From the NCBI RefSeq assembly GCF_017832975.1, contig NZ_JAFIBI010000001.1, positions 3,286,001 through 3,350,000 on the forward strand: a stretch of DNA of 64,000 nucleotides. Direction: 5' to 3'. The notes beneath the pieces are model-generated. The model was not told the origin of the DNA, did no database searches, and saw only the letters and a list, made by a program, of their open reading frames with translations. Both the position numbers and the translations under genes were made by a program. Of this stretch, positions 37,192 through 50,262 are shown piece by piece; the first letter of the stretch is position 1; the number at the start of each line of letters is the position of its first letter. The DNA comes from Arthrobacter sp. PvP023. GTDB lineage: Bacteria > Actinomycetota > Actinomycetes > Actinomycetales > Micrococcaceae.

Positions 37192-38214
37192 TCACTTCGC
37201 AGTCGTCGGATCAGTCTCGGACGTCCCGGCGAGCCGGGGACCCGCAGGCGGCGCCATGGACCTGGGGGTACGGATGACGGGTACAGGGCCGGTGTGGACG
37301 GACTCGGTCTGGGGCATGGGGCCGCGCCACCCGTGGATGGGGAGCTGGAACTTTCGGACCAACCTCGCCGAGAACGGTGTCTGGTGTGTCCGCGCGAGCC
37401 GCACGGGCGTGGCCGAGCGGGTCACTTCAACACGTGCGCCAGGCGGCAGGTCCACAGACCGGCGTCCGTCGCACCACAGCACACCCTGGGCGTCGGTACG
37501 GTTCAGGACCTCCACGGCCAGCCTGGACCGGGGCGAGACCACCAGCGGCTTGGCAAACAGCGCGTGGGCACTGATGGGAACGATCACCAGGGCTTCCACT
37601 TCCGGCCAGACCACGGGGCCGCCGGCCGAGAAGGCATAGGCCGTCGAACCGGTGGGCGTGGCCATCACCACGCCGTCGCAGCCGAACGACGTCAGCGGAC
37701 GCTCGTCCACTTCCGTGACCACCTCGAGCATCCGTTCCCGGTTGCCTTTCTCGATGGCCGCCTCGTTCAGTGCCCACGTGTGCCATATCTTTTGTCCGCG
37801 GACCCAGACCTGGACATCGATGGTCATCCGTTCTTCCACCGTATAGTCGCGGCTGGCGATCCATTCGACGGTCTGCGCAAGGTCCGCCCGCTCGCTCTCG
37901 GCGAGGAAGCCCACATGGCCCAGGTTAACGCCCAGCAGCGGGACGTCCACCTCCCGGACCAGTTCGGCGGCACGGAGGATGGTGCCGTCGCCGCCCAGGA
38001 CCATCACAAGCTCGACGTCGGGGAGCTGGATGTGGTCGTGGAGGATCTCCACGGGGTCTTCGAGCCGCCCGAAAAACCCCTCCATGTCTTTGAGTTCGGA
38101 TTTTTGCATCACCGGAACAATGCCTGAGGCGTGCAGCTGGATGCACGCCTCCCAGGCAGCCTTCAGTGATTCCTCGCGGCCGGTGTGGGCAAGGACCAGT
38201 ACACGCCTGCTCAT
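37192..38214 (-). CDS. nadK: NAD kinase
   Basis: Phosphorylates NAD to NADP. The 340-residue protein has GGDGTILRAAELV, the NLGHVGFLAE motif, DGVVMATPTGSTAYAFSAGGPVV and the C-terminal domain. I chose ATG 38214 (MSRRVLVL) as it begins the Rossmann-like fold; the frame is open upstream into tlyA. The gene overlaps no neighbour but starts 14 bases before the tlyA stop at 38228. The proline-rich 40-residue C-terminal tail is beyond the family core. Confidence 0.93.
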   Translation of the reverse strand: MSRRVLVLAHTGREESLKAAWEACIQLHASGIVPVMQKSELKDMEGFFGRLEDPVEILHDHIQLPDVELVMVLGGDGTILRAAELVREVDVPLLGVNLGHVGFLAESERADLAQTVEWIASRDYTVEERMTIDVQVWVRGQKIWHTWALNEAAIEKGNRERMLEVVTEVDERPLTSFGCDGVVMATPTGSTAYAFSAGGPVVWPEVEALVIVPISAHALFAKPLVVSPRSRLAVEVLNRTDAQGVLWCDGRRSVDLPPGARVEVTRSATPVRLARTHQTPFSARLVRKFQLPIHGWRGPMPQTESVHTGPVPVIRTPRSMAPPAGPRLAGTSETDPTTAK

Positions 38215-38227
38215 CGGGTTCCGCTTT

Positions 38228-39040
38228 CTAGTGGTTCGGCCAGATTGTTCCGAGCAACGCAGCAACGGCTGCGTCCCGCTCTTCGATCTTAGGCAAGTCT
38301 GTGGTGATCCTGCGCTTTATCCACAGGAAGTATTCGACGTTTCCGTCCTGGCCGGGCAAGGGGCTTGCCGCGAGGCCGCGAAGTTCGAGGCCGGCGTCGA
38401 GCGCCGCATGGGCGACTTTTTCTACCGCCATCCGGCGTTCACGCTCGGAATTCACCACGCCGGTGCGGCCCAGCCGGTCCTTGCCGATCTCGAACTGCGG
38501 CTTGACCATCAGGACCAGGTCGCCACCGGGATGCGTGCACGCCGCCAGCGGCTCCAACACCAGGGTCAGCGATATGAACGACAGGTCAGCGACCGTCAGC
38601 GCGGCCGGGCCGCCAATCTCGTCCGGCGTCATGTAACGAACATTGAGGCCTTCGTGCACCGACACGCGGGGGTCGTCCCTGAGCTGGGGCACCAGCTGGC
38701 CGTGTCCGACGTCGACAGCCACCACATGGTCCGCACCCCGCCTGAGCAGGACCTCGGTAAAGCCGCCGGTGGACGCACCGGCGTCCAGGCAGCGCTTGCC
38801 TTGAGCCGTGACTTCCGGAAAGGCCTCCAGTGCCCCGGCCAGTTTGTGGCCGGCCCGGCTCACGTAGCTGTCCTGCCCGTCATCGGCTACGTCCAGGGGC
38901 GTGAGGTCATCCACCTGGGCGGAGGCTTTCGCGAGAACGGTGCCGTCGGAGCTGACTTTGCCTTCGGCGATCAGGCGCGCGGCGTGGGTGCGGGATCTCG
39001 CCAGCCCACGGGTGACGAGCATTTGGTCAAGCCTGGCCAT
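38228..39040 (-). CDS. tlyA: 16S/23S rRNA (cytidine-2'-O)-methyltransferase TlyA
   Basis: Methylates 2'-O of cytidines in both rRNA subunits; in mycobacteria its loss gives capreomycin resistance. The 270-residue protein has an N-terminal S4 RNA-binding domain (MARLDQMLVTRGLARSRTHAARLIAEGKV), the hinge with SRAGHKLAGALEAF, the SAM motif CLDAGASTGGFTEVLL and the catalytic KPQFEIGKDRLG. It is 2 bases after the small ORF at 39043-39243. The order small protein-tlyA-nadK-recN is as in Rv1693-Rv1696. Confidence 0.96.
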   Translation of the reverse strand: MARLDQMLVTRGLARSRTHAARLIAEGKVSSDGTVLAKASAQVDDLTPLDVADDGQDSYVSRAGHKLAGALEAFPEVTAQGKRCLDAGASTGGFTEVLLRRGADHVVAVDVGHGQLVPQLRDDPRVSVHEGLNVRYMTPDEIGGPAALTVADLSFISLTLVLEPLAACTHPGGDLVLMVKPQFEIGKDRLGRTGVVNSERERRMAVEKVAHAALDAGLELRGLAASPLPGQDGNVEYFLWIKRRITTDLPKIEERDAAVAALLGTIWPNH

Positions 39041-39042
39041 CC

Positions 39043-39243
39043 TCAGTTGTCACCCGCAGCGGACGGATCGTCGTCGTTGAGCGCATCCAGCAGGGCATCG
39101 TGAAGTGCCGCGTAGGCATCGGCGTGCCCGGCAACCGGGAGCCCTTCAATGGCAGCCAGCCGGTCCAGCGCAGCGTCGACTGACGCGTCGCCGACCGGTC
39201 TCATGCTGCGGCCGGCTTCCGGAAAGTTGTTCAGCTCGGTCAT
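39043..39243 (-). CDS. Small conserved protein (Rv1693-like, 66 aa)
   Basis: A 66-residue acidic protein beginning MTELNNFPEAGRSMRP, with a predicted helical core (ASVDAALDRLAAIEGL and ADAYAALHDALLDALND). No known domain. It is kept because its place between the HAD phosphatase and tlyA matches the small gene Rv1693 and because it sits 22 bases after one gene and 2 bases before the next. Function unknown. Confidence 0.75.
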   Translation of the reverse strand: MTELNNFPEAGRSMRPVGDASVDAALDRLAAIEGLPVAGHADAYAALHDALLDALNDDDPSAAGDN

Positions 39244-39265
39244 CTGTCCAGTCTAGTGATCCGGA

Positions 39266-40258
39266 TTAGTGCGTCAGCCACTCGATGGCCGGCGTCAGGG
39301 CAGTTTCCGCCTGCGGATTGGCCGTCCACCACGCGGAGCAGGCTGCCCGCCACGAGTCGAGGTCTCCCGGAACTCCGCTGATGTGGACCGTCTCTCCGCG
39401 CACAACGGCGGAGGCCGAACCGCAACGGAACGTGCCGCCGTCGTGCTCTTCCACAGCGGGGTACGGGCGGTACAGATCGCTGAGGTCGTTGATGAGGAAG
39501 TCCGGCCGCTCGGCCGTGCGGGCGGCGAGGATGGATTCCCGGGTGTCGACGCCGGTGAGCACTGCCACCGTGGCAAATCCGGCGTTGTTCCCGCCGAGGA
39601 TGTCGGTGTCCAGCCGGTCGCCCACGACGAGCGGCCGGTCGGAGGTGAGCCGTTTGGCGGCGGTGCGGAACAGCGGAGCCTCGGGCTTTCCGGCCACCAG
39701 GGGCCGCTGTCCGGTGGCCGCAGCAACGGCAGCCACCAGGGTTCCGTTCCCCGGAGCGATGCCGCGGGCCTGCGGAATGGACATGTCCGTGTTGGTGGCA
39801 ACCCACAGGGCGCCGCCGGCGATGACGTACGAAGCCTCAGCGAGGTCCCTCCAGCCGATCTCGGGATTGAATCCCTGGACCACCGCCACCGGGTTGTCCT
39901 TGGCACTGTGGACGGGTGTCAGCCCAACCAGTTCCACCTCATGCGCCAGCGCCGGGCTCCCGGTCACCAGGACCCGCGCCCCCGCCGGAAGAAGTCCCGC
40001 CAGCAGCTCGCCGGCAGCCTGCGAGGAACTGACCACCTGCTCGTCTTCGGCAGGCGCGCCAAGCTCACGCAGGTGCGCCGCCACCTGGGCGGGGGTCCGG
40101 GACGCGTTGTTGGTCACGTAGCCAAGTCCGATGTCGATACCCGCCAGTTGGCGGAGGGCCTCGACGGCGCCCGGGATGGCGTGGGGACCGGCGTAGACAA
40201 CACCGTCAAGGTCGGACAGGAGGGCGTCGAACCGGGAAATCAATGAAGCACCGCTCAT
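39266..40258 (-). CDS. HAD-superfamily phosphatase (NagD-type; Rv1692-like)
   Basis: A 330-residue phosphatase of the HAD IIA group. The nucleophile motif is LLSDLDGVVYAG (Asp pair at about 15 and 17), TNNASRTP is motif II, a central cap domain follows, then LVAGKPEAPLFRTA with the motif III lysine and VVGDRLDTDILGGNNAGF as motif IV. The Mycobacterium homologue is a glycerol-3-phosphate phosphatase, so that is the favoured activity. The extra C-terminal ~60 residues (EHDGGTFRCGSASAVV onwards) form an added domain also found in that homologue. AAAGGGA lies upstream. Confidence 0.88.
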   Translation of the reverse strand: MSGASLISRFDALLSDLDGVVYAGPHAIPGAVEALRQLAGIDIGLGYVTNNASRTPAQVAAHLRELGAPAEDEQVVSSSQAAGELLAGLLPAGARVLVTGSPALAHEVELVGLTPVHSAKDNPVAVVQGFNPEIGWRDLAEASYVIAGGALWVATNTDMSIPQARGIAPGNGTLVAAVAAATGQRPLVAGKPEAPLFRTAAKRLTSDRPLVVGDRLDTDILGGNNAGFATVAVLTGVDTRESILAARTAERPDFLINDLSDLYRPYPAVEEHDGGTFRCGSASAVVRGETVHISGVPGDLDSWRAACSAWWTANPQAETALTPAIEWLTH

Positions 40259-40264
40259 GCGCAG

Positions 40265-42226
40265 TTATTCCCTTTCGCGGTCCGACTGTGCGGTGTCCGC
40301 ATCGCCGGCGTCCTGGACGGCGTCCTCGGTGGTGCCGTATCCGCTGGTGCCCTCTTCGAGTTCGTCCTCCTCAACGGAGTCCTCGTCGGATTCAGCGTCG
40401 TCGGATTCAAAGTAGTCCGCTTCGGCGTCGTCGGAGCCCTCATCCAGGACAGCAGCATCTGATACGGCGGCGTCCGATGCGGCAGCTTCGACCACGGCCG
40501 ACTGGCTGTCGTCACGGACACCCGGCGACGGGGCGGGCGCACTGGCAGCCTGCTGCTGAGCGAGCAAGCGGCGCCTTGCTTCCTCTTCGCGGGCTTCTTC
40601 TTCCTCGTCCCAGCCGAGGTCGATGATGTCAGGTTCCTCGTCTTCTCCGAGGCCCAGGGCGTTTTCCGCAACAACGGCCTGGCGCTGCCACTTCGCCGCT
40701 TCCTCGGTCCGTCCTACTGCCGCGAGGGCGTCACCGTAGGCGCGGAAGAGGCGGGGGCTGTAGGAGAAGGCGCGGTTGATGTCCAACTGGGCAATTTCCA
40801 GTTCGGCCACGGCCGCGTCCAGCTGGCCCAGGTCGGTGCGGGCGCCGGCGGCCACGATGGCCAGTTCAACCTTGCCGGGTGCGTCGAGGTCATTGGCTTC
40901 CTCGGAACGGGCCACGTCAAGGGCACGGTCCGGCCGTCCCAGGCCGCGTTCGCAGTCGGCCATGACGGGCAGGTGCACGTTGGAGCCACTAATACGGCGG
41001 TAGGTGCGGAACTCGCGCAGGGCTTCACCGTAGTGGCCTGCGGCGTAAGCGGTCAGACCCACCGCCTCGCGCACTGCCGAGAGACGTCCGCCGCGGCGGC
41101 TGGCAGCCAGGGCATGCTGGAAGGCAAGCTCCGGCTCTTCGTCGATGAGGCGGCCTGCCATTACCAGGTGGCGTGCAACCCACTCTGCGCTCTTGGGCTC
41201 GAGGGTCTTGATCTCATGCTTGGTTGCGCGGTCCAGCTCCTGGCCGGTGACATCTTCGTCGATCTGGGGAGAGCGCTCACGATCCGGGCGGTTGGCGCTG
41301 CGCAGGTCACGGGCGTTCGGTACGCGTGCGGGGCGGTCCTCGGGACGGTCGCGTCCGAAGTCGCGGGGGCCTGAATCGCCACGGTCGAAGCTGCGGGGCG
41401 CCCGTTCCTGGCGGTCACCAAACGGTTTACGGTTGTCCCCGCCACCGTAGCTGCGACGTTCGCCGTCGCCTTCCCGGCGCGGGCGATCACCAAACGGCTT
41501 ACGGTCACGGTCACCTGCACCGAACGGCTTACGGTCACGGTCGCCTGCACCGGCGCCGAAGCTACGGCGTTCGCCGCCTTCACGGGACGGACGATCACCG
41601 AACGGCTTACGGTCACGGTCACGGTCACCTGCACCGAACGGCTTACGGTCACGGTCACCTGCACCGGCGCCGAAGCTACGGCGTTCGCCGCCTTCACGGG
41701 ACGGACGATCACCGAACGGCTTACGGTCACGGTCACGGTCACCTGCACCGAACGGCTTACGATCGCGGTCACCTGCACCGAAGGGCTTCCGGTCGCGGTC
41801 GCCTGCGCCGAAGCTGCGGCGTTCGCCGCCTTCACGGGACGGACGATCACCGAACGGCTTACGGTCACGGTCACCTGCACCGAACGGCTTACGATCACGG
41901 TCACCTGCACCGAACGGCTTACGGTCACGGTCACCTGCACCGAACGGCTTACGATCACGGTCACCTGCACCGAACGGCTTACGATCACGGTCACCTGCAC
42001 CGAAGCTACGGCGCTCCCCACCCTCACGGGACGGACGATCACCAAACGGCTTACGATCAGCGCCTTCACGCGACGGACGGTCACTGCGATCATCCTTTGC
42101 GCGGAATCCGCGGGGATCCCCGCCGGAATTATTCGAGGCGCGGTACGGTCCCCCGCCCGAAGGTCGGCCGCCTCCGTAGCTGCCGCGGTCTTTACCGTTT
42201 CGATTTCCGCCGTTGTGCTCAGCCAT
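40265..42226 (-). CDS. Tetratricopeptide-like protein with RDRKPFGAGD repeats (Rv1691-like C-terminal half)
   Basis: A 653-residue protein of unknown function with three parts. Residues about 1-300 are disordered and basic: about 14 KPFG units within RDRKPFGAGD, GDRPSREGGERRSFG and related repeats. Residues about 330-545 are helical with TPR character (AEWVARHLVMAGRLIDEEPELAFQHALAASRRGGRLSAVREAVGLTAYAAGHYGEALREFRTYRR). The C-terminal ~100 residues are strongly acidic. AGGAGGAATCC before ATG 42226 fixes the start. Synteny matches Rv1691. The basic front suggests RNA binding; that is inference. Confidence 0.85.
   Translation of the reverse strand: MAEHNGGNRNGKDRGSYGGGRPSGGGPYRASNNSGGDPRGFRAKDDRSDRPSREGADRKPFGDRPSREGGERRSFGAGDRDRKPFGAGDRDRKPFGAGDRDRKPFGAGDRDRKPFGAGDRDRKPFGDRPSREGGERRSFGAGDRDRKPFGAGDRDRKPFGAGDRDRDRKPFGDRPSREGGERRSFGAGAGDRDRKPFGAGDRDRDRKPFGDRPSREGGERRSFGAGAGDRDRKPFGAGDRDRKPFGDRPRREGDGERRSYGGGDNRKPFGDRQERAPRSFDRGDSGPRDFGRDRPEDRPARVPNARDLRSANRPDRERSPQIDEDVTGQELDRATKHEIKTLEPKSAEWVARHLVMAGRLIDEEPELAFQHALAASRRGGRLSAVREAVGLTAYAAGHYGEALREFRTYRRISGSNVHLPVMADCERGLGRPDRALDVARSEEANDLDAPGKVELAIVAAGARTDLGQLDAAVAELEIAQLDINRAFSYSPRLFRAYGDALAAVGRTEEAAKWQRQAVVAENALGLGEDEEPDIIDLGWDEEEEAREEEARRRLLAQQQAASAPAPSPGVRDDSQSAVVEAAASDAAVSDAAVLDEGSDDAEADYFESDDAESDEDSVEEDELEEGTSGYGTTEDAVQDAGDADTAQSDRERE
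41413..42062 (-). repeat. 30-bp coding repeat array (KPFG repeats)
   Basis: Direct repeats of a 30-bp unit (core CGAACGGCTTACGGTCACGG on the plus strand), mixed with 36-bp and 48-bp variants. All are multiples of 3 and stay in frame. There are no spacers, so it is not CRISPR. Confidence 0.95.
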
Positions 42227-42256
42227 GTTGGATTCCTCCTGTTGTGAGCCGACCAC

Positions 42257-42788
42257 TGGCGCAATCGCAGCCGCTCTTATCCGTGTTTCGTTATCCTACG
42301 CAACCCGAAATAAAGCGCTTCGAAGTCCGTACATCTCATGCAATTCTAGGCGAGTCACCGCTCACCAACTAACTGCCACAGCCACGGAAGCTGCTCTCGT
42401 GGCAAGCCTCACAGGGACGCGGATCCGTGTCAGCGTCTGGCCCAGTAAGGGCACCGGTCCAAGTAGCTGCTCAGGCGAAATCCAGGAGCAGCCGGCGGAC
42501 CTCCCCCGGTGACGCTCTCTCAGCTTACGCACTCCCCCGGGCGACGCTCGCTCAGTTGTGGCGGGTGGTTTCCGGATGCTCTCGCGGTTGTGGCGGGGGT
42601 TCGAGGGCGGTGCCTGGTTCGGGTGCCCGGGCGGGCGGCCGCCGGATGTGGGAGAGGGTCCGGTAGAAGGGGTGCCGGATGTGGGAGAGGGTCCGGCAAA
42701 AGGGGTGCCGGGTCTGAGAGAGGGTCCGGCAAAAGGGGTGCCGGGTCTGGGAGAGGGTGTGGGGGGTGGGTTTTGGTGGTTAACGTGG
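42257..42788. other. Non-coding region between KPFG-repeat gene and rRNA operon
   Basis: Just over 500 bases, with no credible gene on either strand. It holds direct GACGCTCTCTCAG and GACGCTCGCTCAG motifs at 42509-42550, related to those at 57478-57579, and a 33-bp tandem array at 42647-42760. The promoter for the repeat-protein gene must lie at the 42230-42400 end. Long open frames here are compositional. Confidence 0.6.
42647..42760. repeat. 33-bp tandem repeat, about 3.4 copies
   Basis: Three full units start at 42647, 42680 and 42713 (each TGTGGGAGAGGGTCCGG-like, ending in GGGGTGCCGG), plus a partial fourth. They lie beside the rRNA terminator and outside any supported gene. Confidence 0.85.
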
Positions 42789-42822
42789 GAGAGCCCCAAC
42801 CAGTTGCCTGGTTGGGGCTCTC
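42789..42822 (-). terminator. rRNA operon terminator hairpin
   Basis: GAGCCCCAACCAG and its complement around a 4-base loop, about 15 bases downstream of 5S on the minus strand. Confidence 0.8.
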
Positions 42823-42835
42823 GACCTGAATGATG

Positions 42836-42954
42836 TTCCGGCGGTGACCTACTCTCCCACACCCTCCCGGGTGCAGTACCATCGGCGCTGTGGGTCTTAG
42901 CTTCCGGGTTCGGAATGGGACCGGGCGTTTCCCCCACGCTATGACCGCCGTAAC
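42836..42954 (-). rRNA. rrf: 5S ribosomal RNA
   Basis: About 119 bases read on the minus strand from GTTACGGCGGTCATAGCG to the CGCCGG 3' side, with terminal helix pairing and internal loops typical of actinobacterial 5S. Ends are approximate by a few bases. Confidence 0.92.
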
Positions 42955-43184
42955 CCTTCTACCCGTCACACGCCCCGGGGGGTGTGTGTGGGAAATCTGT
43001 GGTTACAACATGCTCCTGCCGGTCAGGGCAGGTGTGGTGTTGTTATTTTGTTGTGGTTTTGTTCCTGCAACGCAACGGGTTTGTTGGTTGGGAACCACAT
43101 AGTGGACGCAAGCAGTCTTGTTTTCTTTTTACCCCTTTCATGGTGTGAACGTCTTTTGAATCCGTTCACGAAAGGGGTGTGTGG
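42955..43184 (-). other. 23S-5S spacer
   Basis: About 230 bases with no tRNA or gene. It holds the downstream arm of the 23S processing stalk (43075-43115) and a short hairpin at 43143-43174 (GTGAACG/CGTTCAC region). Confidence 0.6.
43075..43115 (-). repeat. 23S processing stalk, 3' arm
   Basis: Complementary over about 40 bases to 46431-46470, upstream of 23S. The shared core is GCGTCCACTATGTGGTTC paired with GAACTACATAGTGGACGC. The two arms bring the ends of 23S together for RNase III-type processing. Confidence 0.8.
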
Positions 43185-46311
<3,127 letters not shown>

Positions 46312-46430
46312 TGACCACAAAAGATCAAAAACGCTAATTTTCGAGAGAACCACAGAAACCAATCCCCCACCCCGAAAGGCGAAGAACCAGATCCAGGTTC
46401 ATATTCTTGGAAATTGCTTCTTATAAAAGA

Positions 46431-46470
46431 TGCTCGCGTCCACTATGTAGTTCTCAAACAACAACCCCGT
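46431..46470 (-). repeat. 23S processing stalk, 5' arm
   Basis: Minus-strand TTGTTTGAGAACT followed by ACATAGTGGACGCGAGC pairs with the segment at 43075-43115 downstream of 23S. Confidence 0.8.
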
Positions 46471-46576
46471 ACCACACACCCCACACACGCACCCCCGCAA
46501 AGGGACAACAACCGTGTGATCGGTGCAGCCAGGAAACCAGAAACAAACAAAACCCGGGAAGAAACCCTCCCGGTCC

Positions 46577-46611
46577 TGTTGCCTCAGGACCCAACAGTGT
46601 GCCAAACACTA
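46577..46611 (-). repeat. 16S processing stalk, 3' arm
   Basis: Minus-strand TTTGGCACACTGTTGGGTCC pairs with GAACTCAATAGTGTGCCAAG in the leader (48484-48518), about 25 base pairs allowing G-U. Confidence 0.75.
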
Positions 46612-46806
46612 AACCGCCTGCGCCCCGCCCCCGCCGTTCCAGGACACTCAAGAGCATCCGTACTGGGCAAGGACAAAACCATGCGGCCGCTATTTGCTGA
46701 TATTCCACCCGTGAGCACCCGCCGCAGAACTATCGTCTGCGCAACGGGCGTACTCCTGACAACACCACCACACCCGCATACACGGGGCAGGGTTGCTGTA
46801 GGTGCT

Positions 46807-48337
<1,531 letters not shown>

Positions 48338-48483
48338 GTAAAACAAAAACAGACACAACCAGGAACCACGGGAAAACGCGGAACCAGACTGCACAAAATT
48401 TGAAACCAGCTGTAAAAACCAGACCACACCACGGGGTGGCGGATCCAGTCAATTCAACCAATCCATAAAATAAATTGGTATCA

Positions 48484-48518
48484 ACAAACTTGGCACACTA
48501 TTGAGTTCTCAAACAACA
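48484..48518 (-). repeat. 16S processing stalk, 5' arm (leader)
   Basis: Minus-strand TGTTGTTTGAGAACTCAATA and the following GTGTGCCAAG. It is complementary to 46577-46611 and shares its first half with the 23S stalk arm at 46431-46470. Confidence 0.75.
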
Positions 48519-48597
48519 GACACATTCGAATACTTTTCAAACAAATATTTGAATTCCAGTGAATTCTTTGTTATCATTTCTTCGCTGCGATGTTTCT

Positions 48598-48626
48598 AGC
48601 TTATTTCATTCAATTCCACTTTGCAA
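48598..48626 (-). promoter_or_regulatory. Candidate rRNA promoter
   Basis: On the minus strand TTGCAA (-35, 48626-48621) and TAAGCT (-10, 48603-48598) are separated by 17 bases, about 80 bases upstream of the leader stalk, in AT-rich DNA. The match to the actinobacterial TTGNNN/TANNNT pattern is fair. Additional promoters are likely. Confidence 0.45.
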
Positions 48627-48778
48627 ATCCGGCTATTCTCCCGAAATTCACTTGGTGGAGTGAATCCGCCCAGCAAAATGCGAAGCAACTTCTCATCTTT
48701 GCGCCTTGCGCATGAAGAATTGCTTCTCATTTGTAGGGGGTTTGTCACCACTCAGCGGCGGCGACTCAGAAAACATTA

Positions 48779-48821
48779 CACGCTCCTCCCCGGCCGCGCA
48801 AATCGGCCGGAAAGGAGCGTG
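48779..48821 (-). terminator. Terminator after tyrS
   Basis: CACGCTCCT/AGGAGCGTG outer arms and CCGGCCG/CGGCCGG inner arms form a long hairpin 28 bases after the tyrS stop, before the rRNA promoter region. It insulates the rRNA operon. Confidence 0.75.
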
Positions 48822-48848
48822 CATATGACTTCTTGGGTGCGCCTTATC

Positions 48849-50162
48849 CTAGGAAGCTGCCACTTCCACAGTTGCCAGGTTTTTCTTCCCGCGGCGCAAG
48901 AGCAGGTAGCGCCCGTGCAGGAGTTCGCTGCCCGGAATAACTGCATCAGGATCGGTGACCTTGGTGTTGTTGACGTAAGCGCCGCCTTCGCCCACCGTCC
49001 GGCGGGCGGCCGACTTGCTGTCCGAGAGTCCCGAGGCCACGAGCAGATCCACAATGCCCATCCCCTCCGAGTCAACACGCGCCGACGGCAGTTCGGCTGT
49101 GGCGGCCGAAAGCGTCTGCTCGTCCAGCGCAGCGAGATCGCCGCCGCCGAAGAGTGCCGCCGAGGCAGCGATGACCTTCTCCGTTGCCTCCACGCCGTGG
49201 ACCAGCGAGGTCACTTCGAACGCAAGCCGGCGCTGCCCTTCGCGGGCGAAGGGACGCTCGGCAATGGAAACCTCCAGGGCTTCTATCTCTGCGCGGGTCA
49301 GGAACGTGAACACCTTCAGCCTCGCGGCAACGTCGGCATCAGCAGTGTTGAGCCAGAACTGGTAGAAGGCGTAGGGGCTGCACATCTCCGGATCAAGCCA
49401 GATGGCGTTGCCTTCGCTCTTTCCGAACTTGGTGCCGTCCGAATTGGTGATGAGCGGCGTGCCAAGGGCATGCACGTGCTTGCCCTCCACCTTGCGGATA
49501 AGTTCGGTACCGCTGGTGAGGTTGCCCCACTGGTCCGAGCCGCCGGTCTCCAGGACACAGCCGTAGTCACGGAAGAGCTGGAGGTAGTCCATGCCCTGCA
49601 GGATCTGGTAGCTGAACTCGGTGTAGCTGATGCCCTCATCCGAACTGAGGCGGGAGGCAACGGCGTCCTTGCGGAGCATGGTGCCGACCCGGAAGTGCTT
49701 GCCGATTTCGCGAAGGAAGTCGATGGCGCTAAGCGGGGCCGTCCAGTCGAGGTTGTTGACCATCCTGGCGGCGTTGTCGCCGTCAAAGCTCAGGAAGCGA
49801 CGCACTTGGGCCTGAAGGTACCCGACCCATTCGGAAACGGTGTCCTTGGTGTTCAAGGTGCGTTCCGCCGTCGGCCTCGGATCACCGATCAGGCCGGTGG
49901 ATCCGCCTACCAGGCCCAACGGCTTGTGGCCGGCGAGCTGAAGGCGGCGCATCAGGAGAAGCTGCACGAGGTTGCCCAGGTGCAGGCTGGGAGCGGTTGG
50001 ATCGAACCCGCAGTAATAGGTGATCGGGTCCCCGGCGAGCAGCTTTTCCAGTTCCACTTCGTCAGTGGACACGTGGACCAGGCCGCGCCAGTTGAGCTCT
50101 TGCCAGATATTGGCAAAGGTCGGATCGTTCTGCTGGGACTCGAGATCATTTAGTTGGGACAC
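48849..50162 (-). CDS. tyrS: Tyrosyl-tRNA synthetase
   Basis: Charges tRNA-Tyr. The 437-residue class Ic enzyme has the HIGH-like SLHLGN at about 58-63, GGSTGLIGDP, GGSDQWGN, the KMSKS-like KFGKS and a C-terminal S4 RNA-binding domain (GLSDSKSAARRTVGEGGAYVNN). The start is GTG 50162 (MSQLNDLESQ); the ribosome site is weak. Its place upstream of the KPFG-repeat/HAD/tlyA run matches Rv1689, but here the rRNA operon is interposed. Confidence 0.96.
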   Translation of the reverse strand: MSQLNDLESQQNDPTFANIWQELNWRGLVHVSTDEVELEKLLAGDPITYYCGFDPTAPSLHLGNLVQLLLMRRLQLAGHKPLGLVGGSTGLIGDPRPTAERTLNTKDTVSEWVGYLQAQVRRFLSFDGDNAARMVNNLDWTAPLSAIDFLREIGKHFRVGTMLRKDAVASRLSSDEGISYTEFSYQILQGMDYLQLFRDYGCVLETGGSDQWGNLTSGTELIRKVEGKHVHALGTPLITNSDGTKFGKSEGNAIWLDPEMCSPYAFYQFWLNTADADVAARLKVFTFLTRAEIEALEVSIAERPFAREGQRRLAFEVTSLVHGVEATEKVIAASAALFGGGDLAALDEQTLSAATAELPSARVDSEGMGIVDLLVASGLSDSKSAARRTVGEGGAYVNNTKVTDPDAVIPGSELLHGRYLLLRRGKKNLATVEVAAS

Positions 50163-50262
50163 GTGATCTAAGTTAGCAGGATTGCCCGGCCCCCAGCGCT
50201 GCGTGACAGCGCCCCCGGGGTGGCGGGAGCCCGGGACAAACCGGTCCTCCCGCCACCGGGGA

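Larger units (their letters stand above)
48338..48848 (-). other. rRNA leader and promoter region / tyrS 3' region
   Basis: About 510 bases without a gene. It is markedly AT-rich compared with the window between 48470 and 48700. It holds the 16S leader with the 5' stalk arm, a candidate promoter and, at the far end, the tyrS terminator. Confidence 0.7.

Noticed and set aside
41413..42062. Regular 30-bp direct repeats suggestive of CRISPR
   Set aside because: Repeats are contiguous without unique spacers, keep the reading frame and code for protein; no cas gene in the window.
41326..42372. 348-residue plus-strand ORF rich in HGHLHRTAYG repeats, opposite the KPFG gene
   Set aside because: It is the antisense reading of the 30-bp repeat array; all frames stay open because the repeat is a multiple of 3. 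No ribosome site.
42558..42833. 91-residue ORF across the 33-bp array
   Set aside because: Composition-driven, no start signal, runs into the rRNA terminator.
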